This document shows, in pieces, positions 11,402-23,031 of a stretch of 30,491 bases of DNA (position 1 is the first letter of the stretch; each line of letters opens with the position of its first letter). The notes under the pieces were generated by a model. It did no database searches. It had not been told where the DNA came from and saw only the letters and a list, made by a program, of their open reading frames with translations. The translations under genes were made by a program, and so were the position numbers. Location: assembly GCA_024741835.1 (NCBI GenBank), contig JAENRP010000253.1, positions 8,808 to 39,298 of the forward strand, in the 5' to 3' direction. Source of the DNA: Diplocarpon mali. Its lineage: Eukaryota; Ascomycota; Leotiomycetes; Helotiales; Drepanopezizaceae.

Positions 11402-11540
11402 TAAATCTGGAATTTTGAAAAATGGTATAATTGGCGTTTTATTAGATTAATAATTAAAAAAAAAGAAAAATAAGGTAGAAAAGAGAGTTTATTTTACAAA
11501 TTTCAATAATTCCTTAATTATTTTAAAAAACCTAAAAACC

Positions 11541-11563
11541 ATTTATAAGCCGGACCTATAAGT
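11541..11563. repeat. 23-bp palindrome, A1 Pol N-terminal part, second
   Basis: ATTTATAAGCC / G / GACCTATAAGT. Read in the T-x-x-P phase (IYKPDL-V). The A2 copy is less damaged. Confidence 0.7.
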
Positions 11564-13507
11564 GAAAAATAATAAAGTTACTAATAATATTTCTATTTAC
11601 GCACTTTAAATTAACGATTTAGGAAATCTTTTATTTGTTTTTAAAAAGGAAAATTCAGACTGTTTTATAAGATTTGATAAAAAAGGAAAGAAGTAGAGAA
11701 GTATAGTACTAGCTAATATTCGAACTATATATAAAAGCAAGGCCGATAAAGTACGACCGGTAGATTAGGGAATCTCTAATAGCTTAAAGCCTAAAGGACT
11801 AGATAATTGGTTTAAATAAGATAAGAAGCTTCGACCTCTGAAGCTAAGTGGCAAATTCAATAAGTTTATTATAGGTAGATTTTCTAATAAACCTATTAAA
11901 TATCGGCTAATAAAAGAACGTTTTAATATATTAAAAATTAGAGAAGACTTAATAGAGTAAGAACGCGAACTACTTTATAAAACTTTAATAAATCAAAAGG
12001 ACGCCTTAGCTTTTAATTAAACGGAACTTAGCTAGATTTGAAAAGAGGTTACACCTTATATTAAGATTAAGATAATACCTTATAAAGCCTAATAAGAGAA
12101 AACATTCGAGGTCCTTAAAGCTCTTTAAGAAAAGGTAATCGAAATATTAAAGGATAGGCTAAAGTAAGGTATTCTTAAGTTTTATAATAGCCCTTATAGG
12201 AATAAATGGTTCTTAGTTGCTAAGAAAGAGAAAGGAACTTATAAATTAATAATAGTAGTAGTAAAGATAAACTAAGTAACTATTAAAGACGCTAACGTTC
12301 TTTTAAATATAGATAAGTTCTTAAATAAATTCGTAGGATTAACCTATAGCTCTTTTATTAACTTCTTCTTTAGATATGACCAATTTATTCTTAATATTAA
12401 ATCGAAAGATATAATAGCAATTCAAACCCCTTTTAAGCTACTTTAGATAATAAGATTACCTTAAAGGGCTATAAATTCGATCGCTTAATTTATCTAAGTA
12501 ATCTATAAGATACTAGTAGATTATATACCTAATATTGCACTCCCTTATATAAATAATATAAGAGTAAAAGGATTAAGATCATTCTATAATTATAAAGAAG
12601 TTCTCCTTAGCATACGGCGATTTATAATAGAATACATTTAAAACCTAGACTAAGTGCTTATACAATTCGAAAGGGCAAGAGCAATAGTTAGTCCAAAGTT
12701 ATAATACTATCTTCTATTAATAGAAATTATTAGTTTTATTACTAATTCCAATAGCCGAAGTCCTTAGAGGGCTAAAGTACTTAAAATCGATAAATAGAAG
12801 AGATATAATAATATAGTAGAAGCTTGCGCATTTATTAGTATTATAGTATACTATTGCATTTAGATTAAGAATTTTATTAAAAAGTTAGCACTTATTTACT
12901 CCTTATTTCAGAAAGGGGCTAAGTTTCAATAGGAGGAACCTTAAATAGAGGCTATAAAACAACTAAAGTAAGCGTTGCTTAAGGCGCTATATCTAATTAA
13001 AATAGACTATAGAGCCGACGCTAGGCCGATTATACTAATAGTTAACGCAAGCTTAATTAAATAGGGTACTATCCTTTAATAAGCTAATAGCTAATAGAAA
13101 AGATATTTAGCTTACTTTAAAAGTGGTCTTTAGAATCTAGTAGAGATAAAGTATAATACTATTAAATAGGAATGCAAAGGCGCCTTAAAGGCGATGAAAA
13201 AGATAAGAAGCGACCTCTATAGCACTTACTTTATCTTTAAAACTAATGCTAAAGTATTAGTAGAATAATTAAATAAAGCTATAAGCGACCTATTAAAAGT
13301 CTTATTAATAAAATGGATTGCTTAAATAAGACTAATGGACTTTAAAGTCAAATATATTTTAAGAATGAAAAACACTACTACTAATAGCCTTTTAAAAAGA
13401 ACTTATCCCTATCCTTTTAATTTAATTAAAGAAGATAAAATAGATATTAATAAGTAAGTAGAAAACAAAGTTAATTATCTATTAATATATTGCCTTAAAG
13501 GGACTTG

Positions 13508-13530
13508 ACTCGCGAGCCTGGCCCGCGAGT
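13508..13530. repeat. 23-bp palindrome, A1 between RNase H and integrase
   Basis: ACTCGCGAGCC / T / GGCCCGCGAGT; symmetry extends to TTG...CAA (13505-13533). One of the best-preserved copies. Read in another phase (LASLARES). Confidence 0.92.
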
Positions 13531-14942
13531 CAAATAAGAGAATTTTATCACTTAACTACTTAAATAACTTTAAAGAAATTGCGAAATTTTTAATTACACT
13601 TAAATAACTAAAGATAGTTACTCTTAAGGATTTTTAGAAATTTAAAACTAAAGCTTTAATTTATTTAATATAAGGAAGATGATTATTTAAAAGGAGCGAT
13701 AACTTATTTCTTATATAGCTCTATTTAAATAATAATAAACTATAAGCTAAAGCTATTTAAGATATTTATAAAGAGACTAGCTATTAAAGGGCTAAGTCTA
13801 CTTACTACTGACTCTTAAGGAAATTCTTTTAAAAGGGTTCTTTTAAAGACTATAAAGCCTTTGTAAAAAGTTGCGTCCCCTATTAAAAACGAAAACCTAG
13901 TTATAAAGAGAATCCCTTATTCCTAACCTAGCTATTAGGCCTTTTCTATAAAGTCAGTCTTAATATTATATAAGTACTAATAACTGAAAATGGGATTATA
14001 TATTTTATTTTAGCAAAGGAAGACCTATTAAAATAGCTTAAAGGGCGACCTTTAAGATCTACTAACTCTAAATCTATTGCAAAGTTCCTTTAGGAAGACG
14101 TAATCTATTATTATAGACTTTTTAGCAGACTAACTATTAATAGAGGCTTTAAAAATAAAGGAATAATTAAAGCTTTTTTATAAAAATATAGTATTAAATA
14201 GATTTAAATCTTAGCATATAATTCAAAAGCTAATAGAGTAATAGAGCAAGGATATTGCGACATTTTTAATAGGCTATTTAAAGTTACTTATAAAGGATTT
14301 AAGAATTAGATAAAACACTTTTATAAAATACTCTTTACTTATTAAACGATAATCTATAAACTAATTAGAGTTATACTATTTTTCCTTATCTATAGTAAAG
14401 AAGTATAGCTCTCTTTTAAATCTTAATAGCCTATTTAAAGATTATTCAACTATAGTTAAATTTAGAACCGTTCTAATTTACTTATAATAAAATGCTAATA
14501 ACTTAAGCTTTAAGATATAAATATAAAGGAAATCATTTTATAAAAGAAATAATATTAGGAAAAAGCTAAGGAAGCATAGGCTGCTTTTAAAGTACTTAAA
14601 ACGCACCCTATTTAAAAAGATAATCTTATCCTAGTCTATAATATTATAAGAAGTATTAATATATTAATAGATACTAAACTTAACTATTAATAGCTTAGTC
14701 TATTTAAGGTTAAGTCTAAGTAAAAAGAAAAGGGATACTATTCTCTTTAGGAACTTAATAGAGTTAATATTAAAGGAACCTTTATAGCTAACTGATTAAA
14801 ATGCTTTTATTAATGCGACTAGACCTTATTCCCTTTAGAAGACGAATTAGAAATTGATATAACTTCCGAATCTTTTATAAGAACTAACGGCGATATAAGC
14901 AATTTTAAACCTTTAAATAAAGACTAAGATTTTTCTAACTTA

Positions 14943-14965
14943 ACCTATAAGCTAGTCTTATAAGT
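14943..14965. repeat. 23-bp palindrome, A1 Pol C-terminus
   Basis: ACCTATAAGCT / A / GTCTTATAAGT. Read TYKLVL-V. Arms still pair although nearly all CpG is gone. Confidence 0.7.
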
Positions 14966-15207
14966 AAAGAATATTAAAATACCTAACTAATTGCAACCTT
15001 AAGTTATTATTCTTAAAATATCTAAAGAACGCAGACGGGAATATTAAACGATTTCTTAGCCTATTAATTATCCTACCTTTCTTTAATTCTTATTTTTATA
15101 TTTTTGGCAAAGACGCCTCTTTTATTATTTAAGATATAGATCTTTTAAAATCACTTTAAATTCTTACTTACTCTAACTTATTTTATATTCTTAATATTAG
15201 CCTTTAA

Positions 15208-15383
15208 TATAGAGACCTGAGATGGATAGGTCTTATGACATATATCATATAATCGACGCAGGACAGTAAGAGGATAAAAGGGCCATCTTCTATATATAGA
15301 GATAGCGCGTATTGCTATAGTACTAAATATACCTTATACTTAGGACTTATTCTTAACATCTTATCTAAGAGAGCCCGCTTATA
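15208..15383 (+). repeat. Shared LTR between A1 and A2
   Basis: Counterpart of 7537-7712, starting TATAGAGACC. It can act as the 3' LTR of A1 and the 5' LTR of A2. Confidence 0.6.
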
Positions 15384-15738
15384 GTGCTTCCTCCTCTTGT
15401 TTTTAAGTCTTCCCTTAGGCCTATTCTTATATTATCTCCCCTTAGTTTTATATTAGTGACTTACGCAGGGACCGATTTCTTAAGATTTCTATCCTTATAT
15501 AACCTTATCGATCTCTTAGTTCGCAAATAAGAGACCGGCCTTTGAAATACGTCTTTGAAACACTTATAGCATTTTAATCAACTCCAAAACCCTTATCCTT
15601 AATCGCTTAGTTACTTAGAACTATCGATTTTCGTTTAGCAACTATTAATAACCTTAGATTTTCCCTTTTTAGCTCTACTCTAAAAACCCCTATTTTCTTC
15701 CTTAACTCTGAGATTCTTGGAATTTTCGGCTTTTCGGT
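15384..15738 (+). other. A2 leader
   Basis: Same as 7713-8067 of A1. No gene seen. Confidence 0.4.
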
Positions 15739-16124
15739 ATGAAAAGTTTGACGAACCTTATAATAGCAATCTCAAATAGCAGTAGTTTCAAGTACTTAAG
15801 TAATACTAAGCGCAAACTCCAATAGGAAGTGCCTCCTCAGAATCTTCAGAAATCCGAATCCGATAATTCAGCCGCCTTAGCTTAATAGAACTTTAAAAAT
15901 TGCCTTAGAATCATCTCTAAAGACCCCTTTATTCTAAGGACTAATAGGAATTGGCCTAAAGGCTAAGAAGAATCTTAAATACAAACCTTATTTTAGAAAT
16001 TAGTCTTTAATTAGGTAAACCTTATCTTATTGCAATTAGTTGCAACGCTCCTATTAGCTATTTAGCACCTACTTAGAATCTTTTAGTAAACTCGGATTAA
16101 ACTTTTAATAGAATTCGGAATTCT

Positions 16125-16147
16125 ACTCCTAAGCTTAACCTATAAGT
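16125..16147. repeat. 23-bp palindrome, A2 Gag N-terminal part
   Basis: A2 counterpart of 8454: ACTCCTAAGCT / T / AACCTATAAGT. Confidence 0.7.
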
Positions 16148-17133
16148 AAGAAGATAAAAAGACGTCTTTAAATAACTTAGGATTACTATCTACTTTTTTA
16201 ATATCGATACTAGAAAATATTAAAAATAATAACAATTTTGAATTTTTTACTAACCCTTTATCTGAATCTTTTCAAACTCGTCTTAGTCACTCTAAGATTA
16301 ACTCGGATTTTAAATATTCTTTAAGCCCTTTTGAATTTCGAAGTACTCCTCTTAGTAATCAATCTTGCAATATTAAAGCTTCCCCTTTGCCCCTTATAGA
16401 TTCTATCAACTTAGACGGTTAGTATAAAATAATAATAGCCGCATTTAAGGCTATTACTAGTCACTTTCCCCTTCCTAGTTCTCCTAGCGCTCCTTACTTC
16501 ATAGGCGCCAATATTACTGATTTCCTTAAGCAATATAAGGAAACTTATTATAATTTTAATATTATATAAAAGGATATGATTTCTCGACTTCCTTGCTACT
16601 ATAATTATATAAGCAAGGATATTATCAAGTCCCTCCCTAAATAGAAAACTCATAGTTTATAGGAACTCCTTATCAAAGCCTTTAAATCTGAATTTCGCGA
16701 ATTTGATAGATAGCAGATTCGCAATACCTTAGCTTTCTTAAAGGAATTTATTCTAATCACTTGTACTCCTAAGGAACTCAAGAACTACTATCGGACTTTT
16801 ACTTATATATTAAATACCTTAATTAGTTAGAAAATACTTAGCGAAGTTGAAAGAGGCCGCCTTTTCTTACTTAGATTACCTATTAGACTTTAAAATAAGA
16901 TCATCAAGCATTTTAAGATCAATAAGCAAGATCTTATAACCTTTGTCTTATTTGAGGAATTTGCGGCCTTTGCTTTAAAATCAGATCTTAATAAGAGAAC
17001 TATTAATGCTATAGAGTAGGAAAAAGCCCCTACTCCCTCTTATACTAAAGACCTTAAGAGCCTAGTCCAAGAACACTCAAAGGCTTTAGAAGTTATAGAG
17101 GAGGTAAAAAAGAACCTAGTGGTTATACCTTTC

Positions 17134-17156
17134 ACTTGCGAGCCCGACTTAAGAGT
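17134..17156. repeat. 23-bp palindrome, A2 Gag
   Basis: A2 counterpart of 9463: ACTTGCGAGCC / C / GACTTAAGAGT, read TCEPDLRV. Confidence 0.8.
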
Positions 17157-19049
17157 AAAATCCAACCTTAGAATTAAGGAACTTAAGACCTAATTTGCAA
17201 AACTCCGAATCTAGAGCTTAAAAACTAGGATTAATAATCTCTTATAAGAAAAAAAGCATATTCCCTAATTTGGTAATAGGCAAAACTCGGCTACTATAAG
17301 CCAATATAGTAGTTCCTATTACCAGATTCCTACTTCTTATCATTTGGAACAACCTACTAATATAAGAACTTAATAGTTGATTAAAGAAGGAGAAATTAAT
17401 CCTAACTAGTACTCTACTAATATCAATACTATAGGGTATTAAGGGAATGGCAATAGAAGATAACTAACCTGCAACTTTTATAATAATAAAAAACCTAATT
17501 GCGCTTTATATAAGTATCGTAATAATTGCCCTCTTTTCCTTCGTTTTATTAATACTAAGGTTATATATATTAATAAGTATAAGATGCTTTGCATTAGGGA
17601 TCCTAGGCCAGAAGCTATCCTTATTAAAAAGCACTAGAATCGCTTATAATTATAGACTATTTGAATAATGATATATAATATGAAATAGGACGAGAATTTG
17701 GTCAAACGATAGCATATTATAGATATAAATGCCAAAATTCCAACTTATATATATATAAGTCTAATTAGCAATCTACCTAAGGGAGTTCTCAAGGACCTAG
17801 CTTTTGATCAAATAGCTACAGAAGTTAAAGGCATCTCTATCTTAAGATAAGTTAATAATAATATTTTAGCTGATATTAATACTACTTCTATATCTAAGAA
17901 CCTTCGGAATTCTTAGCGTCCTTTTAGATCTTCCACTTTACTAATATTAACAAAACCAGCTAAAGTCCAGAAATCAGCGCGTACAACTTAGGAATCTTAA
18001 TATAGAGTCCAAACGCTAAAAGACACCTAATAGTCTAGAACCGTAGTAAATAAGGATAAAGCCGATATAGCAAACAAATTAATCAAAGATATAATAAACA
18101 AAGATGGCTCTAAGCTCGAAGATTAAGAAGTTGAAGTTATTACGCAGACCTCTGACCCTAAGCGAAAGAGACAGATGTTAAAATAGGAGAAATTCATTAA
18201 CAAATACGCTAGTTCAACTGTAATAGAGAAAGCTATAGAGAATGTTATAGCTTAGCAAATTAACCTTACGTTCAAAGACCTATTTAATTTAATTAAACGC
18301 TTTAATAAAGTGCTAAGAAAGCATATCCCAGTTGCCTTTAAAGATTTGAATAATAATAAGGAAATGGAAATTGTAATGCGAAAGAACTCTAAGAAGCACT
18401 TAGCTTTAATCAAATGTCTTTAGATTGCAAAAGACAAAGGAACCTAAAGGTACTATAATATTATAGTAATAACTTTAATATCTTAGAATATCAATTGAAA
18501 TTATTTAGCAATTGCGATGAAAAGCCTTATTATTATTTGTTCTATAGAAGAATTAGTTAAAGCAAAGGCTTTGATCGATTGTAGTTTAGAAGTTAATATA
18601 ATAATTAGAAAAGTGGCAGAAATGGCTCGATTGATAATCATTAGCGATCGACTCCTTATTTATTTGACTATCTCTAGATTAAAATACAATTTTAATAGAT
18701 AGGTGAAAAACGTAAAGGTTAAAGTCAGAGGAATTATTAATTATACTAACTTTCTAATAATAGAGAATTCCTTAAACGATATTCTTTTAAGAATGCCCTT
18801 TATTTTAGAATCTTAGCTAATATTTAACTATCCTAAAGATAGACTTATAAAAGCTAGCCTTTAAAATACGGATCGATCCTTAAAAGGATAAATGGTTATT
18901 ATAGGAGATATAGCCGAATTCTAGAATAAGGTTTCAGGAAACAATTAGCCAGTATAAGGGCTAGGCTTAATACTAATAAAGGAAGGTACTTAGCGAGGAG
19001 TTATAGCAAAAGAAAGGTAAGTTTACCGATTTTAAATAATAGCAATTTG

Positions 19050-19072
19050 ACTTGCGGTCCTAGACTAAGAGT
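19050..19072. repeat. 23-bp palindrome, A2 Pol N-terminal part
   Basis: A2 counterpart of 11379: ACTTGCGGTCC / T / AGACTAAGAGT. Confidence 0.8.
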
Positions 19073-19211
19073 CAAATCTGGAATTTTAAAAAATAGTGCA
19101 ATCGGCGTTTTATTAGCTTAACAATTAAGAAAAAAGAAAAATAAGGTAGAAAAGAGAGTTTGTTTTATAAATTTCGATAATTTACTAATTATTTTAAAAA
19201 ACCTAAAAACC

Positions 19212-19234
19212 ACTTATAAGCCAGACCCGCGAGT
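19212..19234. repeat. 23-bp palindrome, A2 Pol N-terminal part, second
   Basis: A2 counterpart of 11541: ACTTATAAGCC / A / GACCCGCGAGT, read TYKPDPRV. Confidence 0.8.
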
Positions 19235-21178
19235 GAAAAACAATAAAATTACTAATAACATTTCCATCTACGCACTTTAAATTAACGACTTAGAAAATCT
19301 TTTATTTATTTTTAAAAAGGAAAATTCGGACCGTTTTATAGGATTTGATAAAAAAGGAAAGAAGTAGAAAAGCATAGTACTAGCTAATATTCGAACTATA
19401 TATAAAAGCAAGGCCGATAAAGTACGACCGGTAGATTAGGGAATCTCTAATAGCTTAAAGCTTAGAGGATTAGACGATTGGTTTAAATAAGACAAGAAGC
19501 TTCGACCTCTAAAGCTAGGAGGCAAATTCGATAAGTTTATTATAAGTAGATTTTCTAATAAACCCATCGGATATCGGCTAATAAAAGAACGTTTTAATAT
19601 GCTAAAAATTAGAGATAACTTAATAGAATAAGAACGCGAACTACTCTATAAAACCTTAATAAATCGAGAGGACGCCTTAGCTTTTGACTAGATAGAACTT
19701 AGCCAGATTTAAGAAGAGGTCACGCCTTATATTAAAATTAAGATAATACCCTATAAAGCTTAGTAAGAGAAAACATTTAAAGTCCCTAAAGCTCTTTAAA
19801 AAAAGGTAATCGAAATATTAAAGGATAGGCTAAAGCAAGGAGTTCTCGAGTTCTATAATAGCCCTTATAAGAATAAATAGTTCCTAATTGCTAAGAAAGA
19901 GAAAGGAACTTATAGACTAATAATAGTAGTAGTAAAGATGAACTGAGTAACTATTAAGGACGCTAACGTTCCTTTGAATATAGATAAGTTCTTAAATGAA
20001 TTCGCAGGATTAACCCGCAGCTCTCTTATTAACTTCTTCTTTAAATACAACCAATTCATTCTTAATATTAAATTAAGAGATATAATAGCAATTCAAACCC
20101 CTTTTAAGCTACTTCAAATGATAAGATTACCTTAAGAGGCTATAAATTCGATCGCTCAATTTATTTAAATAATCTATAAGATACTAATAGATTGCATACC
20201 TAATATTGCGCTCCCTTATATAGACGATATAGGAGTAAAAGGATCAAGATCATTCTATAACTATAAAGAAGTTCTTCTTAGCATACGACGATTTATAATA
20301 GAATACATTTAGAACCTAGATTAAGTGCTTATATAATTCGAAAGGGCAAGAGCAATAGTTGGTCTAAAGTTATAATACTATCTTTTATTAATAGAAATTA
20401 TTGGTTTTATTACTGATTCTAATAGCCGAAGTCCTTAAAGGGCTAAAGTACTTAAAATTGATAAATAGAAGAGGTATAACGATATAGCGGAAGCTCGCGC
20501 GTTTATTAGCGTTATAGTATACTATTATATTTAGATTAAGGATTTCGCTAAAAAGGCAGCGCCTATTTATACCTTATTTCGGAAAGGGGCTGAGTTTTAA
20601 TAAGAGGAACCTTAAATAGAGGCTATAAAACAACTAAAGCAAGCGTTACTTAAAGCGCTATATCTGATTAAAATAGACTATAGAGCCGACGCTAGGCTAA
20701 TAATACTAATAGTTGATATAAGCTTAATCGAATGGGGTGCTATCCTTTAATAAGCTAATAGCTAATAGAAAAGACATCTAGCTTACTTTAAAAGTAGTCT
20801 TTAGAATCTAATAGAGATAAAGTATAATACTATTAAATGGGAATGTAAAGGAGCCTTAAAAGCAATGAAAAAGATGAGAAGCAACCTCTATAGCACTTAC
20901 TTCATCTTTAAAACTAATGCCAAAGTGCTAGTAGAATAATTAAATAAAGCTATAAGCGACCTACTTAAAGCCTTGCTAATGAAATGGATTGCTTAAATAA
21001 GACTAATAGACTTTAAAGTCAAATACATTTTAAGAATGAAAAATACTGCTGCAAATAGCCTTTTAAGAAGAACTCAGCCTTACCCCTTTAATTTGATTAA
21101 AGAAGATAAAACAGATATTAATAAGTAGGTAAAAAACAAAGTTAGTTATCTATTGATATATTGCCTTAAAGGGACTCG

Positions 21179-21201
21179 ACTCGCAAGCCTGGCCTGCGAG
21201 T
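21179..21201. repeat. 23-bp palindrome, A2 between RNase H and integrase
   Basis: A2 counterpart of 13508: ACTCGCAAGCC / T / GGCCTGCGAGT. Confidence 0.88.
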
Positions 21202-22613
21202 CAAATGAGAGAATTTTATTACCTAACTACTTAAGTGACTTTAAAGAAATTGTAAAGTTTTTAATCACATTTAAATAACTAAAGACGGTTACTCTTAAGG
21301 ATTTTTAGAAATTTAAAGCTAAAGCTCTGATTTATCTAATGCAAAGAAGACGATTATTTAAAAGGAGTAATAACTTATTCCTTATACAACTCTACTTAAA
21401 TAATGAAAAACTAAGGGCTAAGGCTATCTAGGATATTTATAAGGAAACTGGCCATTAAGGAGCTAAGTCTACTTACTACTAACTCTTAAGAAAATTCTTT
21501 TAAAAAGGCTCTTTTGAAGACTGTAAAGCTTTTGTAAAGAGTTGCGTCCTTTATTAGAAACGAAAACCTAATCGTAAGGAAAATCCCTTATTCCTAACCT
21601 GGCTATTAGGCCTTTTCTATAAAGTCAGCCTTAATGTTATATAAGTACTAACTACTAAGAATAGGATAATATATTTTATTCTAGCAAAGGAAGATCTATT
21701 AGGATGGCCTAAAGGACGACCTTTAAGATCTGCTAACTTTAAATCTATTGCGAAGTTCCTTTAAAAAGACGTAGTCTATCGCTATAGACTTTTTAATAGA
21801 TTAACTATTAATAGAAGCTTTAAAAATAAAGGAGTAGTTAAAGCTTTCTTGCGAAAATATAGTATTAAATAGGTTCAAATCTTAGCATATAACTCGAAAG
21901 CTAATAGAGTAGTAGAATAAGGATACTATAACATTCTTAATAGTCTATTTAAAGTTACTTGTAAAGGATTCAAGGATTAGATAAAACGCTTTTATAAAAT
22001 ACTCTTTGCTTATTAAACGATAATCTATAAACCGACTGGAGTTATACTATTCTTCCTTATCTATAGTAAAGAGGCATAGCTCCTTCTTAAATCCTAATAG
22101 CCTATTTAAAGATTGTTCGACTATAGTCAAATTCGGAACCGTTCTGATTTGCTTATAATAAGATGCCGATAACTTAAGCTCTAAGATATAGATATAAAGG
22201 AAATCATTTTATAAAAGAAACAATATTGGGAAAAAGCTAAGGAAGCGTAGGCTGCTTTCAAAGTACTTAAAACGCACCCTATTCGAAAAGATAATCTTAT
22301 CCTAGTCTATAATATTATAAGAAGTATTAATATATCCATAGATACTAAACTTAACTATTAATAGCTTAGTCCATTTAAGGTTAAGTCTAAGTAGGAAGAA
22401 AAGGGATACTATTCTCTTTAGGAACTTAATAGAGTTAATATTAAAGGAACCTTCGCAGCCAATCGACTAAAGCGCTTTTATTAACGCAACTAAATCTTAT
22501 TCCCTTTAGAAGACGAATTAGAAATTGATATAACCTCCGAATCTTCTATAAGAACTGATAGCAATATAAGCAATTTTGAACCCTTAGATAAAGACTAAGA
22601 TTTTTCCAATTTA

Positions 22614-22636
22614 ACCTATAAGCCGGTCCTATAGGT
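22614..22636. repeat. 23-bp palindrome, A2 Pol C-terminus
   Basis: A2 counterpart of 14943: ACCTATAAGCC / G / GTCCTATAGGT, read TYKPVL-V. Confidence 0.72.
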
Positions 22637-22878
22637 AAAGAATATCAAAATACCTAACTAATTGCGACCTTAAGTTATTATTCTTAAAATATCCGAAGAA
22701 CGCAAGTAGGAATACTAAATGATTTCCTAGCCTATTAATTATCTTACTTTCCTCTAATCCTTATTTTTACATTTTCGGCAAAGTCGCCTCCTTTATTATT
22801 TAAGATATGGATCTTTTAAGATTATTCTAAATTCTTGCCTGCTTTGACTTATTTTACATTCTTAATATTAGCCTTTAA

Positions 22879-23031
22879 TTATAATATTCCTATTACTTTC
22901 CTTAAATAATAAATAAAAAAGTCCAATTTCCTTAATATATATATAGCAAACCTATTGCAGCTTATATACCCTTTTAATTCTTATACCCTATTGAACTCTC
23001 TTATTTATACTCCCTATCTTTCACAAGCAAT
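22879..23031 (+). promoter_or_regulatory. Short upstream region of C2
   Basis: 153 bp between A2 and the C2 ATG. It is T/C-rich near the start codon (CTCTCTTATTTATACTCCC is typical of it) with a TTATATACCC box about 70 bp before ATG. No LTR sequence of element A is found here. Whether this is the whole C promoter cannot be told, as its left side is the A2 junction. Confidence 0.4.

Larger units (their letters stand above)
11343..15200 (+). pseudogene. A1 Pol frame (RT-RNaseH-IN), broken by RIP
   Basis: Opens in the -1 frame relative to Gag-protease, overlapping its end. RT spans about 12030-12800: IKIKIIPYKA, then FYNSPYRNKWFLVAKKEKG; the YIDDI box reads YINNI at 12546-12560, both Asp codons having become AAT. 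RNase H is at about 12950-13400, with LIVNASL (Asp lost). Integrase: H2C2-type finger about 13779-13889 (GAKSTYY, LLRKFF, KSC), core with INRGFKNKG (N at 14139, Asp expected) and RVIEQ (Glu at 14244-14246). A GPY/F-like module is at about 14690-14830. The frame is free of indels but full of stops; the end is uncertain because TAG at 15198 may itself be a RIP change. Three palindromes in the body (11379, 11541, 13508) and one near the end (14943). Confidence 0.87.
7537..15207 (+). mobile_element. Element A, copy A1: Ty3/Gypsy-type LTR retrotransposon, RIP-degraded
   Basis: A 7671-bp unit repeated head to tail by A2. It begins TATGGAGACC, which fits a canonical TGTGG LTR start after RIP, directly after B1 sequence. 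Order: LTR-like segment, leader, Gag with Cys cluster, aspartic protease, then in the -1 frame RT, RNase H, integrase and a GPY/F-like module. No chromodomain is seen. If the A2 start serves as its 3' LTR, A1 is structurally complete to about 15383. The catalytic Asp pair of RT is lost in this copy. Confidence 0.9.
15739..19020 (+). pseudogene. A2 Gag-protease frame, broken by RIP
   Basis: Starts MKSLTNLIIAISNSSSFKYL at an ATG matching A1. The gag core around 16490-16900 reads DFLKQYKETYYNF and ISRLPCYYNYI. In the Cys cluster (17470-17529) the second Cys is Tyr. The protease reads LIDCSLEVNII with the catalytic D at 18577-18579; the piece 18517-18702 is open and codes the protease core, including KVAEMARLIIISDRLLIYLT. 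NDILLRMPFI follows. The gag core is cut by stops in both copies, but here fewer Gln/Arg codons are lost than in A1, so A2 reads more easily overall. Confidence 0.86.
19014..22871 (+). pseudogene. A2 Pol frame (RT-RNaseH-IN), broken by RIP
   Basis: -1 frame relative to Gag-protease. RT has FYNSPYKNK, VAKKEKGTYRL and an intact YIDDIGVKG box with Asp-Asp at 20223-20228. RNase H reads LIVDISLIEWGAIL (Asp at 20715-20717), followed by EIKYNTIKWEC. Integrase: H-x-GAKSTYY and LLRKFF with two Cys (about 21450-21560); the core D sites have drifted to Asn (VSLNVI; INRSFKNKG), and the Glu in RVVE remains. The KPTGV motif near 22030 is typical of Gypsy integrase. A GPY/F-like module lies at about 22361-22500 (KGTFAANRLKRFY). 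The last ~60 codons run to the element end, with an unclear stop. Confidence 0.88.
15208..22878 (+). mobile_element. Element A, copy A2, in direct tandem with A1
   Basis: Also exactly 7671 bp; every position I checked in A1 maps by adding 7671, so no net indel separates the copies. Differences are nearly all C/T or G/A transitions. The left end is shared with the A1 right end (one LTR-like segment between the two bodies). The right end stops at 22878, the last base before an LTR would start, and continues into unrelated sequence, so the third LTR is missing. A2 keeps the RT Asp pair that A1 has lost, but loses a Gag Cys that A1 keeps. Confidence 0.92.

Noticed and set aside
16411..16653. Open minus-strand frame of 80 codons
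   Set aside because: Antisense to the A2 gag core, which is clear on the plus strand; not conserved as a protein.
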